Below, in pieces: positions 32,212 through 41,385 of a stretch of DNA of 64,000 nucleotides. Source of the DNA: Lentzea albida (GTDB lineage Bacteria > Actinomycetota > Actinomycetes > Mycobacteriales > Pseudonocardiaceae); NCBI RefSeq assembly GCF_900111005.1, contig NZ_FOFV01000011.1, positions 124,001-188,000 of the forward strand, written 5' to 3'. The position numbers and the translations under genes were made by a program. A model generated the notes under the pieces. That model did no database searches. It had not been told where the DNA came from and saw only the letters and a program-made list of their open reading frames with translations. How positions within the stretch are numbered: position 1 is the stretch's first letter; each line of letters starts with the position of its first letter.

Positions 32212-33324
32212 ATGCGCATCCTCTTCTCGTGCCGCCCCGCCCACGGCCACCTGTTCCCGCTCGTGCCCCTCGCCAGGGCGGCTCAGCGCGCTGGTCACGA
32301 GGTCGTGTTCGCGACCGGCGGCGGTTTCCTCGACACCGTGCAGGCTCTCGCGTTCGAGGCGCATGCGGCGGGCATCTCCGTCGGGGAGGCGGAAGCCGAG
32401 GCCCGCGCGCGGCACCGCGGTGACGACGTCGCCCGGCTGCTGATCACGATGTTCGCCGACGTGTTGCCCCGCGCGACGGTCAGCGATCTGCAACGTCTGC
32501 TGCCCCGGCTGCGTCCGGACCTCGTCGTCTACGAGCAGAGCGACGCCGGCGCCGCGAAGGCCGCGCGGGACGCCGGAGTCCCGTTCGTGTCGCACGTGAT
32601 CGGCCGGTCGATGCCGCCCGAGCTCCTGCGCCTGGCCGCGCCGGAGATGGCGTGGCTGTGGGACGGCGCCACGCCCGCCGACCCGATGCTGGGCGACACC
32701 GTCGTCGACGTGTGGCCCGATCTCGTGCGCGATCCGGTCGTCGCGGCCCTGCCCACCGTGCTGCGGATGCGGCCGGTCGCGTTCGACCTGGACGTGCCGA
32801 TGCCGGAGATCGACTCAGGGAAACCGTTGGTGTACCTGACGCTCGGCACGGTGTCGCACACCGCGACGGACGTGCTGCGGCAGGCGATCGCCGGTCTCGC
32901 CCGGCTCCCGGTGACCGTCCTGGTGGCGCTCGGTCCCGGCGCGCTGCCGGGTGACGTGCCGCCGAACGTGCGGATCGCGGGGTTCGTGCCGCAGGCGGAG
33001 GTGCTGCGGCGGGCCGATCTCGTGGTGCACCACGGCGGAACCGGCACGGTGCTCGGCACCCTGGCGGCCGGTCTGCCGCAACTCCTGCTGCCCCAGGGCG
33101 CCGACCAGTTCGTCAACGCCGACGTGGTCGAGGCGACCGGCGCGGGCGCGAAGCTCGTCGGGCCGGAGATCACCGCGGACGCCGTCACCGCGGCGGCGGG
33201 CCGTCTGCTGGACGACCCGGCCGTGCGGGAGGTGGCGGGGAGGGCCGGGTCCGAGATCACGGGGATGCCGGACCCGGCCGCCGTCGTCGACCAGCTCACG
33301 GCACTGGTGCGGGGGAGGGTTTGA
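32212..33324 (+). CDS. MGT-type (GT1) glycosyltransferase
   Basis: It has 370 residues. The N-terminal MRILFSCRPAHGHLFPLVPLA and C-terminal FVPQAEVLRRADLVVHHGGT, GTVLGTLAAGLPQLLLPQGA and DQFVNA are the sugar-nucleotide site of macrolide-type UDP/dTDP-glycosyltransferases. It should glycosylate a small molecule in the cytoplasm. It overlaps the antiporter gene of the lyase-linked operon convergently by 29 bp. Proximity to that pathway makes a tailoring role possible, but it is on the other strand and not clearly co-regulated. Confidence 0.88.
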   Translation: MRILFSCRPAHGHLFPLVPLARAAQRAGHEVVFATGGGFLDTVQALAFEAHAAGISVGEAEAEARARHRGDDVARLLITMFADVLPRATVSDLQRLLPRLRPDLVVYEQSDAGAAKAARDAGVPFVSHVIGRSMPPELLRLAAPEMAWLWDGATPADPMLGDTVVDVWPDLVRDPVVAALPTVLRMRPVAFDLDVPMPEIDSGKPLVYLTLGTVSHTATDVLRQAIAGLARLPVTVLVALGPGALPGDVPPNVRIAGFVPQAEVLRRADLVVHHGGTGTVLGTLAAGLPQLLLPQGADQFVNADVVEATGAGAKLVGPEITADAVTAAAGRLLDDPAVREVAGRAGSEITGMPDPAAVVDQLTALVRGRV

Positions 33325-34573
33325 CGTCGGCCTGCGCCTCCAGGTGGTCGGGCAGCGACGCCCGGTAGATCGGCATCGCGGCGGCCGTCGTGACGATCGC
33401 GACGGCCACGAGGATCGCGAACATCTCCGGTGTCACCAGGTCGTAGGCGAGGCCGATGTTGATGAAGATCAGGATCATCAGGCCGCGGGCGTTCATCAGG
33501 CCGCCGACCGCGGAGGCGTAGCGCCACGAGTAGCCCTGCGCCTTCACGACGAGACCGCAGCCGAGGTACTTGCCGGCGAACGCGGCCAGCATGATCACGG
33601 CGAGCGGGAACCACAGCGCGCCACCGGAGCCGAAGCCGTCGATCCGCGTGTTGAGGCCGCTGAACGCGAAGAACACCGGCAGCAGCAGGATGGAGTTGAG
33701 GTCGGAGAGCTTGGCGTCGAGCTCCTGGCGCACGACCTTCGAGTTCGGCATCGCGAGGCCCGTGATGAACCCGCCGAACACCGAGAACACGCCGATGAGG
33801 TCGGTGTACCAGCCGGCGAGCAGGACGATCAGCAGGATCACGGCGACCATGTCGCGGCTGAGCTTGCCGTCGCGTTCGGCGCGTTCCCCGAGCTTGGCGA
33901 GCCACTTGCGGCCGACCGTCAGCATCAGCACCGCGAAGATCGCCGCGCCGAGGATCGTGCGCACGGCGCCGGACGGGCTGCCGGACGCGCCGACGGCGAT
34001 GATCAGCGCGAGGAAGCCCCACGCCACGGCGTCGTCGATCGCGGCGGCGACCAGGGTCAGGCCGCCGATGGGGGTGTTCGCGATGCCGCGTTCCTGCAGG
34101 ATCCGCGCCAGCATGGGGAACGCGGTGATCGACAGCGCGCCGCCGACGAACAGCATGAAGATCCACAGGCTGGAGCCCTCGGGGCTCAGCGAGTCGTAGA
34201 AGAGCACCGCCGCGCCCGCGCCGAGCAGGAACGTGGGCACGATGCCGGAGACGGCGAGCACGCCGGCCTTGCGCGCGTTGGCCCCTGTGGTGAGTCCGTG
34301 GTCCAAAGAGGACCCGACGAGGAACATGTAGAACGTCAGGCCGATCGTGCTGAGCACGTACAGGGTGCTCTTGACGTCGGCGGGGAAGAGCTGGGCCTGC
34401 ACGCCGGGGGCGACGGCGCCGAGCAGCGCGGGGCCGAGCAGGACGCCGGCGACCATCTCGCCGACGACCCTCGGCTGCTTGATCAGCATCGCGAGGCGCC
34501 CGCACACGGTGGTCGCGGCGAGGACGACCGCCAGCGCGGCGAAGACCTGCAACGCGAAGTGGATCTGGTTCAC
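33296..34573 (-). CDS. CPA2-type cation/proton antiporter
   Basis: It has 425 residues and about 12-13 membrane helices, with no TrkA domain. LIKQPRVVGEMVAGVLLGPALL and AAAIDDAVAWGFLAL (the paired Asp motif of CPA2 exchangers) identify it. It should swap Na+ or K+ for H+. GTG 34573 follows AGGAG with 8-bp spacing, 16 bp after the P450 stop, so it ends the minus-strand biosynthetic operon. A pathway-linked antiporter may provide export, pH balance or resistance; that is inference. Confidence 0.88.
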   Translation of the reverse strand: MNQIHFALQVFAALAVVLAATTVCGRLAMLIKQPRVVGEMVAGVLLGPALLGAVAPGVQAQLFPADVKSTLYVLSTIGLTFYMFLVGSSLDHGLTTGANARKAGVLAVSGIVPTFLLGAGAAVLFYDSLSPEGSSLWIFMLFVGGALSITAFPMLARILQERGIANTPIGGLTLVAAAIDDAVAWGFLALIIAVGASGSPSGAVRTILGAAIFAVLMLTVGRKWLAKLGERAERDGKLSRDMVAVILLIVLLAGWYTDLIGVFSVFGGFITGLAMPNSKVVRQELDAKLSDLNSILLLPVFFAFSGLNTRIDGFGSGGALWFPLAVIMLAAFAGKYLGCGLVVKAQGYSWRYASAVGGLMNARGLMILIFINIGLAYDLVTPEMFAILVAVAIVTTAAAMPIYRASLPDHLEAQADVKPSPAPVP

Positions 34574-34589
34574 GGGGGATCTCCTGGGG

Positions 34590-35885
34590 TCAGTGCCGGA
34601 CCGGGCAACCCTGCGTGTCGTGGGTGTCGAAGTAGCGGCCCGCCGGCCGGAGGTGGTGGGCGTGCAGCACCATCGCGGTGCCGAGCACGAGCTGGACGAC
34701 GCTGCGCCAGACGTCCTCCCAGCGGTCGCGCACGCGCAGGAAGGCGAGGCGCAGCCGGGGGACGGGGCCGTCGCGGACGAGCAGGCACGGGCCGCGGCTC
34801 GGCAACGAGCGGGTGTGCGTCGCGGTGGAGTGCAGGCTGACGCGGCGCAGCACCTCCCTGGCGGACGCGCGCATCGCGAGGGGGGACAGGCGCCAGGCCG
34901 GGCAGGGCCGGTTGGCGGCGACACCGAACGGGATGTGGTGCTCGTGGCGGGCGGCGGTCGACTCCCAGCGGCCGGGGTCGAACACGTGCGGGTCGGCGTA
35001 GCCGGTGGCGTGGTAGTCCGGGTAGCTGAAGCACAGCACCGAACCGGCCGGGAACGTCGTGTGCTCGTCGAGCACGATGTCGTCGGTCGTGATGCGGTGG
35101 GCGATGCCGAACAACGGGTAGAGCCGGAACGTCTCGTCCAGCACGTGCGCGAAGTAGCGGTCGTCGCCGATCCGTTCCGCCACCTCGGGGTGCTGGGCCA
35201 GCGCGAGCAGCAGGTGCGCCATCGCCTCGGACATCTGCACGACCGCGGTGTTGAAGTAGGTGCCCTGCAGGTAGTGCACCTGCTCGGTCTCCGACAGCGT
35301 CCCGGGCAGCGGGTGCCGGACGTCCGCGAGCCGCACCGTCAGGTAGCGGGTCAGCCGTGCCCTCCGGGCGGGGTGGCGCAGTCCTGTGCACTTCAGCGAG
35401 GTCACAACGTCGTTCGCGTGCCCGACGATCAGGTCCCGCGCGTACCGCGGGCACGGTTCGCCGAACACGAGTTCGTAGAAGTACTCGGCCCACACCGGCA
35501 TCATCAGGTCCCGCAACCGGACCTCGGTGACGCGGCCGGTGAGCACCTCGTCGAGCACCTTCGCCGTGCACCGGGTGGCGGCCTCCGCCAGCGCGTCGCT
35601 CGGCCCGGCGAGGAACGTGCGGGTCGCGCGGGCCACGTCGTCGTAGCGCGGCCCGGCCTCCAAGTGCTCCTGGTGCACCTCGGGGCCGGGGGAGAGCCAG
35701 TACCAGAAGAGGTCCGAGAGCCCGGCGCCCCGGCTGCGGCCGTTCGCGGCGGGGTGGCTGTAGAGCTCCTGGAAGCGGTCGGGACCGACCTGTTCGTTCG
35801 GGAACGTGATCGCGTTGTCCCCGTTGACCTTCTCGAACACCTTGGCGCGCAACGCGACCACCCGCGCGGGCAACCGGCTCAGCAC
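34590..35885 (-). CDS. Atypical cytochrome P450
   Basis: It has 431 residues. The ExxR motif is ETFR (251-254), the PERF-like stretch DPGRWE (about 304-309), and the heme loop FGVAANRPCPAW carries Cys328, so heme-thiolate binding is expected. The normal Gly after the second position of the Cys loop is replaced (CPA rather than CxG). The I-helix reads QGTYFNTAVVQMSEAMAH with no acid-alcohol pair, so classic O2 activation is doubtful. The GTG start overlaps the FMN oxidase stop by 7 bp, placing it in the operon. Confidence 0.82.
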   Translation of the reverse strand: MLSRLPARVVALRAKVFEKVNGDNAITFPNEQVGPDRFQELYSHPAANGRSRGAGLSDLFWYWLSPGPEVHQEHLEAGPRYDDVARATRTFLAGPSDALAEAATRCTAKVLDEVLTGRVTEVRLRDLMMPVWAEYFYELVFGEPCPRYARDLIVGHANDVVTSLKCTGLRHPARRARLTRYLTVRLADVRHPLPGTLSETEQVHYLQGTYFNTAVVQMSEAMAHLLLALAQHPEVAERIGDDRYFAHVLDETFRLYPLFGIAHRITTDDIVLDEHTTFPAGSVLCFSYPDYHATGYADPHVFDPGRWESTAARHEHHIPFGVAANRPCPAWRLSPLAMRASAREVLRRVSLHSTATHTRSLPSRGPCLLVRDGPVPRLRLAFLRVRDRWEDVWRSVVQLVLGTAMVLHAHHLRPAGRYFDTHDTQGCPVRH

Positions 35886-36874
35886 CGCTTCACCACCATG
35901 TCCCGGCTCAGTTCGCCGCCGCACAACGTCAGGACGTGCAGGAACTCGTCGCGCAGCACGTCGAGGACCCGTCGCACGCCCTGGTCGCCGTCCGCCGCGA
36001 GCCCCCACAGCACCGGTCTGCCGATGCCGACGGCCGACGCCCCCAGCGCCAGGGCCAGCGCGATGTCGCCTCCACTTCGGACACCGCCGTCGAGTGCCAC
36101 CGGCACCCGTCCGGCCACCGCGTCGACCACGGCGGGCAACGCGTCGAGCGACGCCGGGACGAGGTCGAGCTGCCGGCCGCCGTGGTTGGACACGACGACC
36201 CCGGCGACCCCGTGCCCCACCGCCAGCTCCGCGTCCTGCGGGTGCAGGATCCCCTTGACCCACAGCGGAAGCGCGGTCATCTCTCGCAACCGGTCGATGT
36301 GCTCCCACGACACCGTCGGCGACATGGCGATGTTCCGCAGGCCGGGCTCGACGAGGTCGCGCATGTTCTCCGCCGCCAGTCCCGGTGGCAGGTCGTGGAA
36401 GCCGTGCGCGAGGTCGCGCCGGTGGCGGCCGAACACGGGGGAGTCGGCCGTCACCACCAACGCCCGGCAGCCCGCCTGTTCGGCGCGCCGCACCAGCGCT
36501 TCCGTGACGGCCATGTCCGGCTGCACGTACAGCTGGAACCACACGGGCCCGGTCGCGGCCGCCACGACGTCGGCGATCGGCACGGTCGAGGCCGTGCTCG
36601 ACACCAGCGTGGTCCCCGAGAGCGCCCGCGCGGTGGCCAGTTCGCCGTCCGGGTGGGCGAGCTTGTGGAACGCGGTGGGCGAGATCATCACCGGGAAGTC
36701 CTCGCCGATCTCCCTGCCCCGCAACACCCTCGGCAGCAGCGCCAGGCGCCGGAACGCGGCCTCGTTCTCCGCGAGCACGACCTCGTCCCCGGCCCCGCCC
36801 GCGAAGAAGTCGTGGTGGACGGGGTCGAGCACCGCGCGCGCCTTGTCGTGCAGCTCCGCGAGCACCGGGTTCAC
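35879..36874 (-). CDS. FMN-dependent alpha-hydroxyacid oxidase/dehydrogenase
   Basis: It has 331 residues, slightly short for the family (350-390). It has SPTAFHKLAHPDGELA, VWFQLYVQPD (Tyr and Gln at the active site), LVVTADSPVFGRHRRDL, LPLWVKGILHPQDAE (Lys), GVVVSNHGGRQLD (catalytic His) and ALDGGVRSGGDIALALALGA (FMN phosphate). It should oxidise an L-2-hydroxy acid, as in lactate, glycolate or 4-hydroxymandelate oxidases. GTG 36874 overlaps the preceding monooxygenase stop (GTGA). Context suggests an aromatic hydroxy acid; not proven. Confidence 0.9.
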   Translation of the reverse strand: MNPVLAELHDKARAVLDPVHHDFFAGGAGDEVVLAENEAAFRRLALLPRVLRGREIGEDFPVMISPTAFHKLAHPDGELATARALSGTTLVSSTASTVPIADVVAAATGPVWFQLYVQPDMAVTEALVRRAEQAGCRALVVTADSPVFGRHRRDLAHGFHDLPPGLAAENMRDLVEPGLRNIAMSPTVSWEHIDRLREMTALPLWVKGILHPQDAELAVGHGVAGVVVSNHGGRQLDLVPASLDALPAVVDAVAGRVPVALDGGVRSGGDIALALALGASAVGIGRPVLWGLAADGDQGVRRVLDVLRDEFLHVLTLCGGELSRDMVVKRC

Positions 36875-38409
36875 CGCAGGTACTCCCGCAGCGGTGCCTT
36901 GTGGACGGTCTCGCTGTCCCACTCGTTCTCGAGGTTCTCGGTGACGTGGTGCTCGTCGACCAGTTCACCGGCGCGGAACCGCCGCACGACCGGGTGCAGG
37001 TAGCGGCCGTCGAGCCCGCTGGTGTCGTCCTGCGAGTTCCGTCCGGCGGTGATGTCGAACGGGTTGACCTTGTCGTGGTCGGCGCCGTACTCCAGCGTCA
37101 CCGTCAGGTACGACTCGACGTCCCCGAACTCGCCGCGCGCCACGGCCTCGTGCAGGTGCGCGACCGGCACCTCCTCGAGGTAGCGGGTGGTGCCGTCCTC
37201 CCCGGTCAGCACGACGTCGGCGAGGAACCCGAACAGCTGCCACAGCGCGGAGGTCCGGTTGACCCGCTCGATGATCGCCTCGGTGACGTCCTCGACGGGG
37301 CGGCTGGGCCAGTCCACGCCGTGGTAGCGCTGTTCGGCGATCCGGTGCAGCGCGCGGACGCCGTAGCGGAAGCCGTGGATGAACCCGCTGGTCGACTTCT
37401 TGAAGTCGCGCATCTGCGTGATCGTCCCCGCGAAGAACAGGTCCGGGACGTTCACCGACTCCCACGCCGCGGTCTGGTCGGGGAAGCGCGACTTGATCGT
37501 GAGCTGCGGGCGGCACTCCGGCGCGAAGATCGAGGCGTCGAACCGGAAGCCCGTCGCGAGGATCACCCGGTCGTAGCGGATCGCCTTCACGACCTCGTTG
37601 ACGCGCTGGAAGCTCACCTCGACCAGGAAGCCGTCGTCGTCGCGGCGGATGCTCCTGATGTGCCCGTCCAGCAACGCGTTCTGCGACTTGAGCTGGTAGG
37701 TGTCGAGGAAGTTGTTGTTCACGGCCCGCAGGTGCCCGACGAAGTGCGTCTGCCACGCGAGCTTCAACGACCCGGGCCCGGCGACGTGGGTGACCGCCGT
37801 GGTCTCCATCAGTGCGTCGGCGGTCTCGAACGCCGAGTTGCCGCGCCCGATGATAAGCACCCGTTTGTTCGTGAAGTCCTGTGGGTCGACGGACACGTCG
37901 TAGTAGTGCTCGGCGTGCTCGACGCCGTCGATGTCCGGCACGTACGGCTGCGAGACACCGGTCGCCACGATGACCCGCTTCGCCCGGTAGGTGCCGCCGT
38001 GCTGGTCGCGCACCACGAAGTCGTCCGGCCGCGTCACCGACACGACCCTGGTGTCGTACCGGACCGGCAGGTCGTTCTTCACGGCGAAGTCGCCGAGGTA
38101 GCGGACCATGTCGTCGGCGTTCGGGAAGTAGCGCGGGGTGTAGCCGGTGAACAGCAGCTCGGGATCGTCGGACAGCAACGAGTTCCAGTCGACGCGCAGG
38201 TTCAGCTCCGGGTCGTCCCAGCCCGTGTACACCTTGTTGATGGAGATCAGCTGCCGGTGCCGCGGGAAGCGGGTGAAGAACGTCCCCGCGCCCTGGCCCG
38301 CCTCCAGCACCAGGTGGTCGCGCCCGTCCTGCTTGAGCAGGTAGGACGCCTGCAGCCCCGCCGGGCCGGCGCCGATCACGAGACACTCGGTCGTTACCTC
38401 GCTGGACAC
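36871..38409 (-). CDS. FOXRED2-like FAD-dependent monooxygenase, copy 1
   Basis: It has 512 residues. The FAD site is LVIGAGPAGLQASYLL; then FFTRFPRHRQLISINKVYTG and DWNSLLSDDPELLF, VLIIGRGNSAFETADAL (NAD(P)H site), RAVNNNFLDTYQLKS and SGFIHGFRYGVRALHR. These blocks match the animal ER protein FOXRED2 and its bacterial relatives better than ordinary Baeyer-Villiger or SidA-type enzymes. GTG 38409 has AAGGAG with 6-bp spacing; a GTG at 38424 overlapping the ligase stop is an alternative. It is a clear paralogue of the operon's first gene. Substrate unknown. Confidence 0.85.
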   Translation of the reverse strand: MSSEVTTECLVIGAGPAGLQASYLLKQDGRDHLVLEAGQGAGTFFTRFPRHRQLISINKVYTGWDDPELNLRVDWNSLLSDDPELLFTGYTPRYFPNADDMVRYLGDFAVKNDLPVRYDTRVVSVTRPDDFVVRDQHGGTYRAKRVIVATGVSQPYVPDIDGVEHAEHYYDVSVDPQDFTNKRVLIIGRGNSAFETADALMETTAVTHVAGPGSLKLAWQTHFVGHLRAVNNNFLDTYQLKSQNALLDGHIRSIRRDDDGFLVEVSFQRVNEVVKAIRYDRVILATGFRFDASIFAPECRPQLTIKSRFPDQTAAWESVNVPDLFFAGTITQMRDFKKSTSGFIHGFRYGVRALHRIAEQRYHGVDWPSRPVEDVTEAIIERVNRTSALWQLFGFLADVVLTGEDGTTRYLEEVPVAHLHEAVARGEFGDVESYLTVTLEYGADHDKVNPFDITAGRNSQDDTSGLDGRYLHPVVRRFRAGELVDEHHVTENLENEWDSETVHKAPLREYLR

Positions 38410-38420
38410 GACGTTCTCCT

Positions 38421-39794
38421 TCACGCGGTGAGCTGACGCTTGTCGGGTTTGCCGCCGGGGGCGACGGGAGGTTCGGCGATCGCGGTGAGCCCGATGGGCG
38501 CGCAGGCCGCACCGAGCCGTGCGGTCACGAGCTCGCGGAGTTCTTCGAGCCGGGGCACGCGATCGCCCTTCGGGACCACGAACGCGTGCACGGCCTCACC
38601 GGTCTCGTCGTCCGGCACCGCGACGACGTAGGCCTCGGCGACGTCCGGGTGCTCGGCGAGCACCTGTTCGATCGGTCCGACGTAATGCAGGTTCGCGTTG
38701 ACGATCACGACGTCGCGCGCTCGGCCGATCAGCCGCAGGTGGCCGTCGTCGTCGAACCGGCCGAGGTCGTGCGTGCGGACCCAGCCGTCCACGAAGGTCT
38801 CGGCCGACTCCCGCGGGTTCCCCCAGTACTCCTGGGCCTGGCCGGGGGTGCGGACGTAGAGCTCGCCGTCGCGGATCTCGACGTCCACGGGCGGTCTTCC
38901 CACCGTGCCGGGGGGATCGTCCGGGGTGGCCATCGAGATCATGCCGGTCTCGGTCTGCCCGTAGCCGTGGAACAGCACCGGCCCCAGCGTTTCCAGGGCG
39001 TCGCGGTGGCGTTCGGGGGTGAGGGGGGAGCCGGAGACCAGGAGCGCCTTCAACGTCGAGAGGTCGGCCGGGTCGCGCTTCTGGGCGGCGACGAGCTTGG
39101 CCAGGCCCGGCACGGTGATCACGCGGGCGGTGGCCTTCAGCTCTGTGATCGCGTCGGCCGGGTCGCCGGCGACGACGACCGTGCCGCCCGCGGTCAGGGT
39201 GAGCATCGCGTACTCGAACATCACCTGGCTCGACAGCGATCCGAACACGAGGTAGCGGTCGAGCCGCGTCGCCAGCTCCCGGATCGCGGGGGGCCAGGCT
39301 TCGGGGCGAGCGGCCCAGGCCTCGGTCATCGCGGCATAGGACTGGGCGCACGCCTTGGGCGCGCCGGTGCTGCCGCTGGTGTGGATGAGGCGGGCGATGT
39401 CGTTCGGGCGGCCGTCGCACCGCAGGGGTTCGTCTGCGGACTGGAGCAGCCCCGGGAGGTCCGCGTCCCTGATCGCCAGCTCGATGTCGAGCCCGAGCAG
39501 GTGCTCGACCTGGGCCTCGGTCAGCCCCGGCCGCACCCCCACCACCCGCGCCCCCACCACGTGCCCCGCGAGGATCGCCGCGAACGCCTCCGCGGTCACC
39601 CCGAGCAGCAGCGCCAGCCCGTCCCCGGGCCCGATCCCGTTCCCGCGCAACCCGGACGCGATCCGCGCGACCATCCCGAGCATCTCGTCGCCGGTCACCA
39701 CGCGGGTGCCGTGCTCGAACACCGGCCGTTCCCCGGCGGCGGCGAGCACGTCGAGCACCGCGCGCGGGAACGGCTCGGCGTCACGCGCCGGCAA
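38421..39794 (-). CDS. Class I adenylate-forming (AMP-dependent) ligase
   Basis: It has 457 residues, short for an acyl-CoA synthetase. The core motifs are intact: IHTSGSTGAPKAC (P-loop), HGYGQTETGMI (A5), THDLGRFDDDGHL (A7), GRARDVVIVNANLHYVGPIE (A8, with VNANLH where many have ISGG) and GGKPDKRQL (A10 lysine). It should activate a carboxylate, possibly the acid made by the adjacent lyase. TTG 39794 follows AAGGA and overlaps the upstream stop by 14 bp. No carrier-protein gene is present in the operon, so CoA or an amine is the likelier acceptor. Confidence 0.86.
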   Translation of the reverse strand: MPARDAEPFPRAVLDVLAAAGERPVFEHGTRVVTGDEMLGMVARIASGLRGNGIGPGDGLALLLGVTAEAFAAILAGHVVGARVVGVRPGLTEAQVEHLLGLDIELAIRDADLPGLLQSADEPLRCDGRPNDIARLIHTSGSTGAPKACAQSYAAMTEAWAARPEAWPPAIRELATRLDRYLVFGSLSSQVMFEYAMLTLTAGGTVVVAGDPADAITELKATARVITVPGLAKLVAAQKRDPADLSTLKALLVSGSPLTPERHRDALETLGPVLFHGYGQTETGMISMATPDDPPGTVGRPPVDVEIRDGELYVRTPGQAQEYWGNPRESAETFVDGWVRTHDLGRFDDDGHLRLIGRARDVVIVNANLHYVGPIEQVLAEHPDVAEAYVVAVPDDETGEAVHAFVVPKGDRVPRLEELRELVTARLGAACAPIGLTAIAEPPVAPGGKPDKRQLTA

Positions 39795-41322
39795 GGCATT
39801 CCTTCACGAACACCGCGAGCGGCTGCTGGTGCACCTCGGGCACGTCCCAGTGGTTCTCCAGGTTCTCCGCCAGGTGGTGCGTCGCTTCCAGCACGCCGTC
39901 GCGGTAGTAGCGGACCACCGGGTGCAGGTAGCTCGCGTCGGCGGCGTTGACGGCGTCGTTCTCGGCGACGCGCGGGATGCTGATGTCGAACGGGTCCACG
40001 GTGTCGTGGTCGGGCCCGTACTCGAGCGTCGCGACGAACCGGTGCTCGGCCGGGCCGAGGCCGCCGTCCGCCACGTACGAGACCGGCACTTCCTCCGAGT
40101 AGCGCGCGGTCTGCCCGTGCACGCTCACGACGTCGCCCATCACCGCGAACTGCTGCCACAGGCACGAGGACGTGTTGACCCTGGCGATGACGGCGTCGCT
40201 GATCGCCTCCGGTGAGAGCTCCAGGTCCTCGCCCTGCCACGGGGTGCCGTGGTTGCGGGCGCTCAGGATGCGGTGCAGCGCGCGGGCGCCGTAGCGGAAG
40301 CCGTGGATGAACCCGCTGGTGGACTTCTTGAAGTCGCGCGACTGCGTGATCGTGCCCGCGAAGTAGAGGCCGGGCACGTTCGCCGACTCGAACGCCGGGG
40401 TCAGCTCCGGGAACCGGTCCTTGATGACCAGCGACGGCCGCGTGTCGTTCGCGAAGATCGAGGCGTCGAACCGGAAGCCGGTGCACGCGATGATGCGGTC
40501 GTACTCCAGTTCGCGCAGCTTCTCGACCGTGCGCGCGTAGCGGAACTGGATCCGGAAACCGCCTTCCGGCTTGCGCTCGATGCGTTCGATCGTGCCGTCG
40601 ATGACGGCGTTCTCGCTCTTGAGCTGGTAGGTGTCGAGGAAGTTGTTGTTCACCGCCCGCAGGTGCCCGACGTAGTGCGTCTGCCAGGCGAGCTTCACCG
40701 AGTGCGGCCCGGCGACGTGGATGACGGCCGCGTGCTCGACCAGCGCGTCGGCGGTCTCGAAGCCCGAGTTGCCCTTGCCGATCACGAGCACCCGCTGGTC
40801 GGTGAACGACTCGGGGTCCGTGTCGAAGGTGTCGTAGCGCTCGGCGTGCTCGATGCCGGGGATCTCCGGCACGTACAGCTGCGAGACGCCGGTGGCCATC
40901 ACGAGGTTCTTCGCGTGCCAGGTCTTCTCGCCGCTGTGGACGACGAACCCGTCGTCGTCGCGGGAGATGCGCGTGACATCGATGTCGTACTGCACGTTCA
41001 GGCCGGCCGCGCAGTCCTGGAAGTAGCGGACGATGTCGTCGGCGTCCGGGAAGTACCGGGGCGTGTAGCGGGTGAACAGCAGTTCGGGGTCGTCGAGCAG
41101 CAGCGAGTTCCAGTCCATCCGCATCCGCTGCTCCGGGTCGGTGAACCCGGTGTGGACCTTGTTGATGGAGATGAGCTTGCGGTGCCGCGGGTACCGGGTG
41201 AAGAACGTGCCCGCCCCGCTGCCGCGCTCGAGGACGGCGTAGTCGCGACCGTCGCGCTCGAGCAGTGCGGCGAGCTGCAAACCGGCCGGTCCCGCGCCGA
41301 TGATCAGGTAGTCGTACGCCAT
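39781..41322 (-). CDS. FOXRED2-like FAD-dependent monooxygenase, copy 2
   Basis: It has 513 residues and is the first gene of the operon. It has LIIGAGPAGLQLAALLERDG (FAD), FFTRYPRHRKLISINKVHTG, DWNSLLLDDPELLF, VLVIGKGNSGFETADAL (NAD(P)H), RAVNNNFLDTYQLKSENAV and TSGFIHGFRYGARALHR. Block order and length equal copy 1, so the two arose by duplication, but they differ at many positions and may act on successive intermediates. ATG 41322 lies 20 bp from the 24-bp palindrome shared with the lyase gene. Confidence 0.86.
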   Translation of the reverse strand: MAYDYLIIGAGPAGLQLAALLERDGRDYAVLERGSGAGTFFTRYPRHRKLISINKVHTGFTDPEQRMRMDWNSLLLDDPELLFTRYTPRYFPDADDIVRYFQDCAAGLNVQYDIDVTRISRDDDGFVVHSGEKTWHAKNLVMATGVSQLYVPEIPGIEHAERYDTFDTDPESFTDQRVLVIGKGNSGFETADALVEHAAVIHVAGPHSVKLAWQTHYVGHLRAVNNNFLDTYQLKSENAVIDGTIERIERKPEGGFRIQFRYARTVEKLRELEYDRIIACTGFRFDASIFANDTRPSLVIKDRFPELTPAFESANVPGLYFAGTITQSRDFKKSTSGFIHGFRYGARALHRILSARNHGTPWQGEDLELSPEAISDAVIARVNTSSCLWQQFAVMGDVVSVHGQTARYSEEVPVSYVADGGLGPAEHRFVATLEYGPDHDTVDPFDISIPRVAENDAVNAADASYLHPVVRYYRDGVLEATHHLAENLENHWDVPEVHQQPLAVFVKECLAGA

Positions 41323-41342
41323 GACCGGGGAAGCTACCCACG

Positions 41343-41366
41343 CGATCTCAGAACTTTCTGAGATCG
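41343..41366. promoter_or_regulatory. 24-bp palindrome in the 63-bp divergent promoter
   Basis: CGATCTCAGAA (41343-41353) and TTCTGAGATCG (41356-41366) pair perfectly around a 2-bp centre. The site lies almost exactly midway, 20 bp from the monooxygenase ATG and 19 bp from the lyase GTG. Any promoters in so short a gap must overlap it, so one dimeric regulator could switch both directions. No regulator gene is inside the operon. Confidence 0.85.
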
Positions 41367-41385
41367 GCTGCCTACCGTCCGTCAG

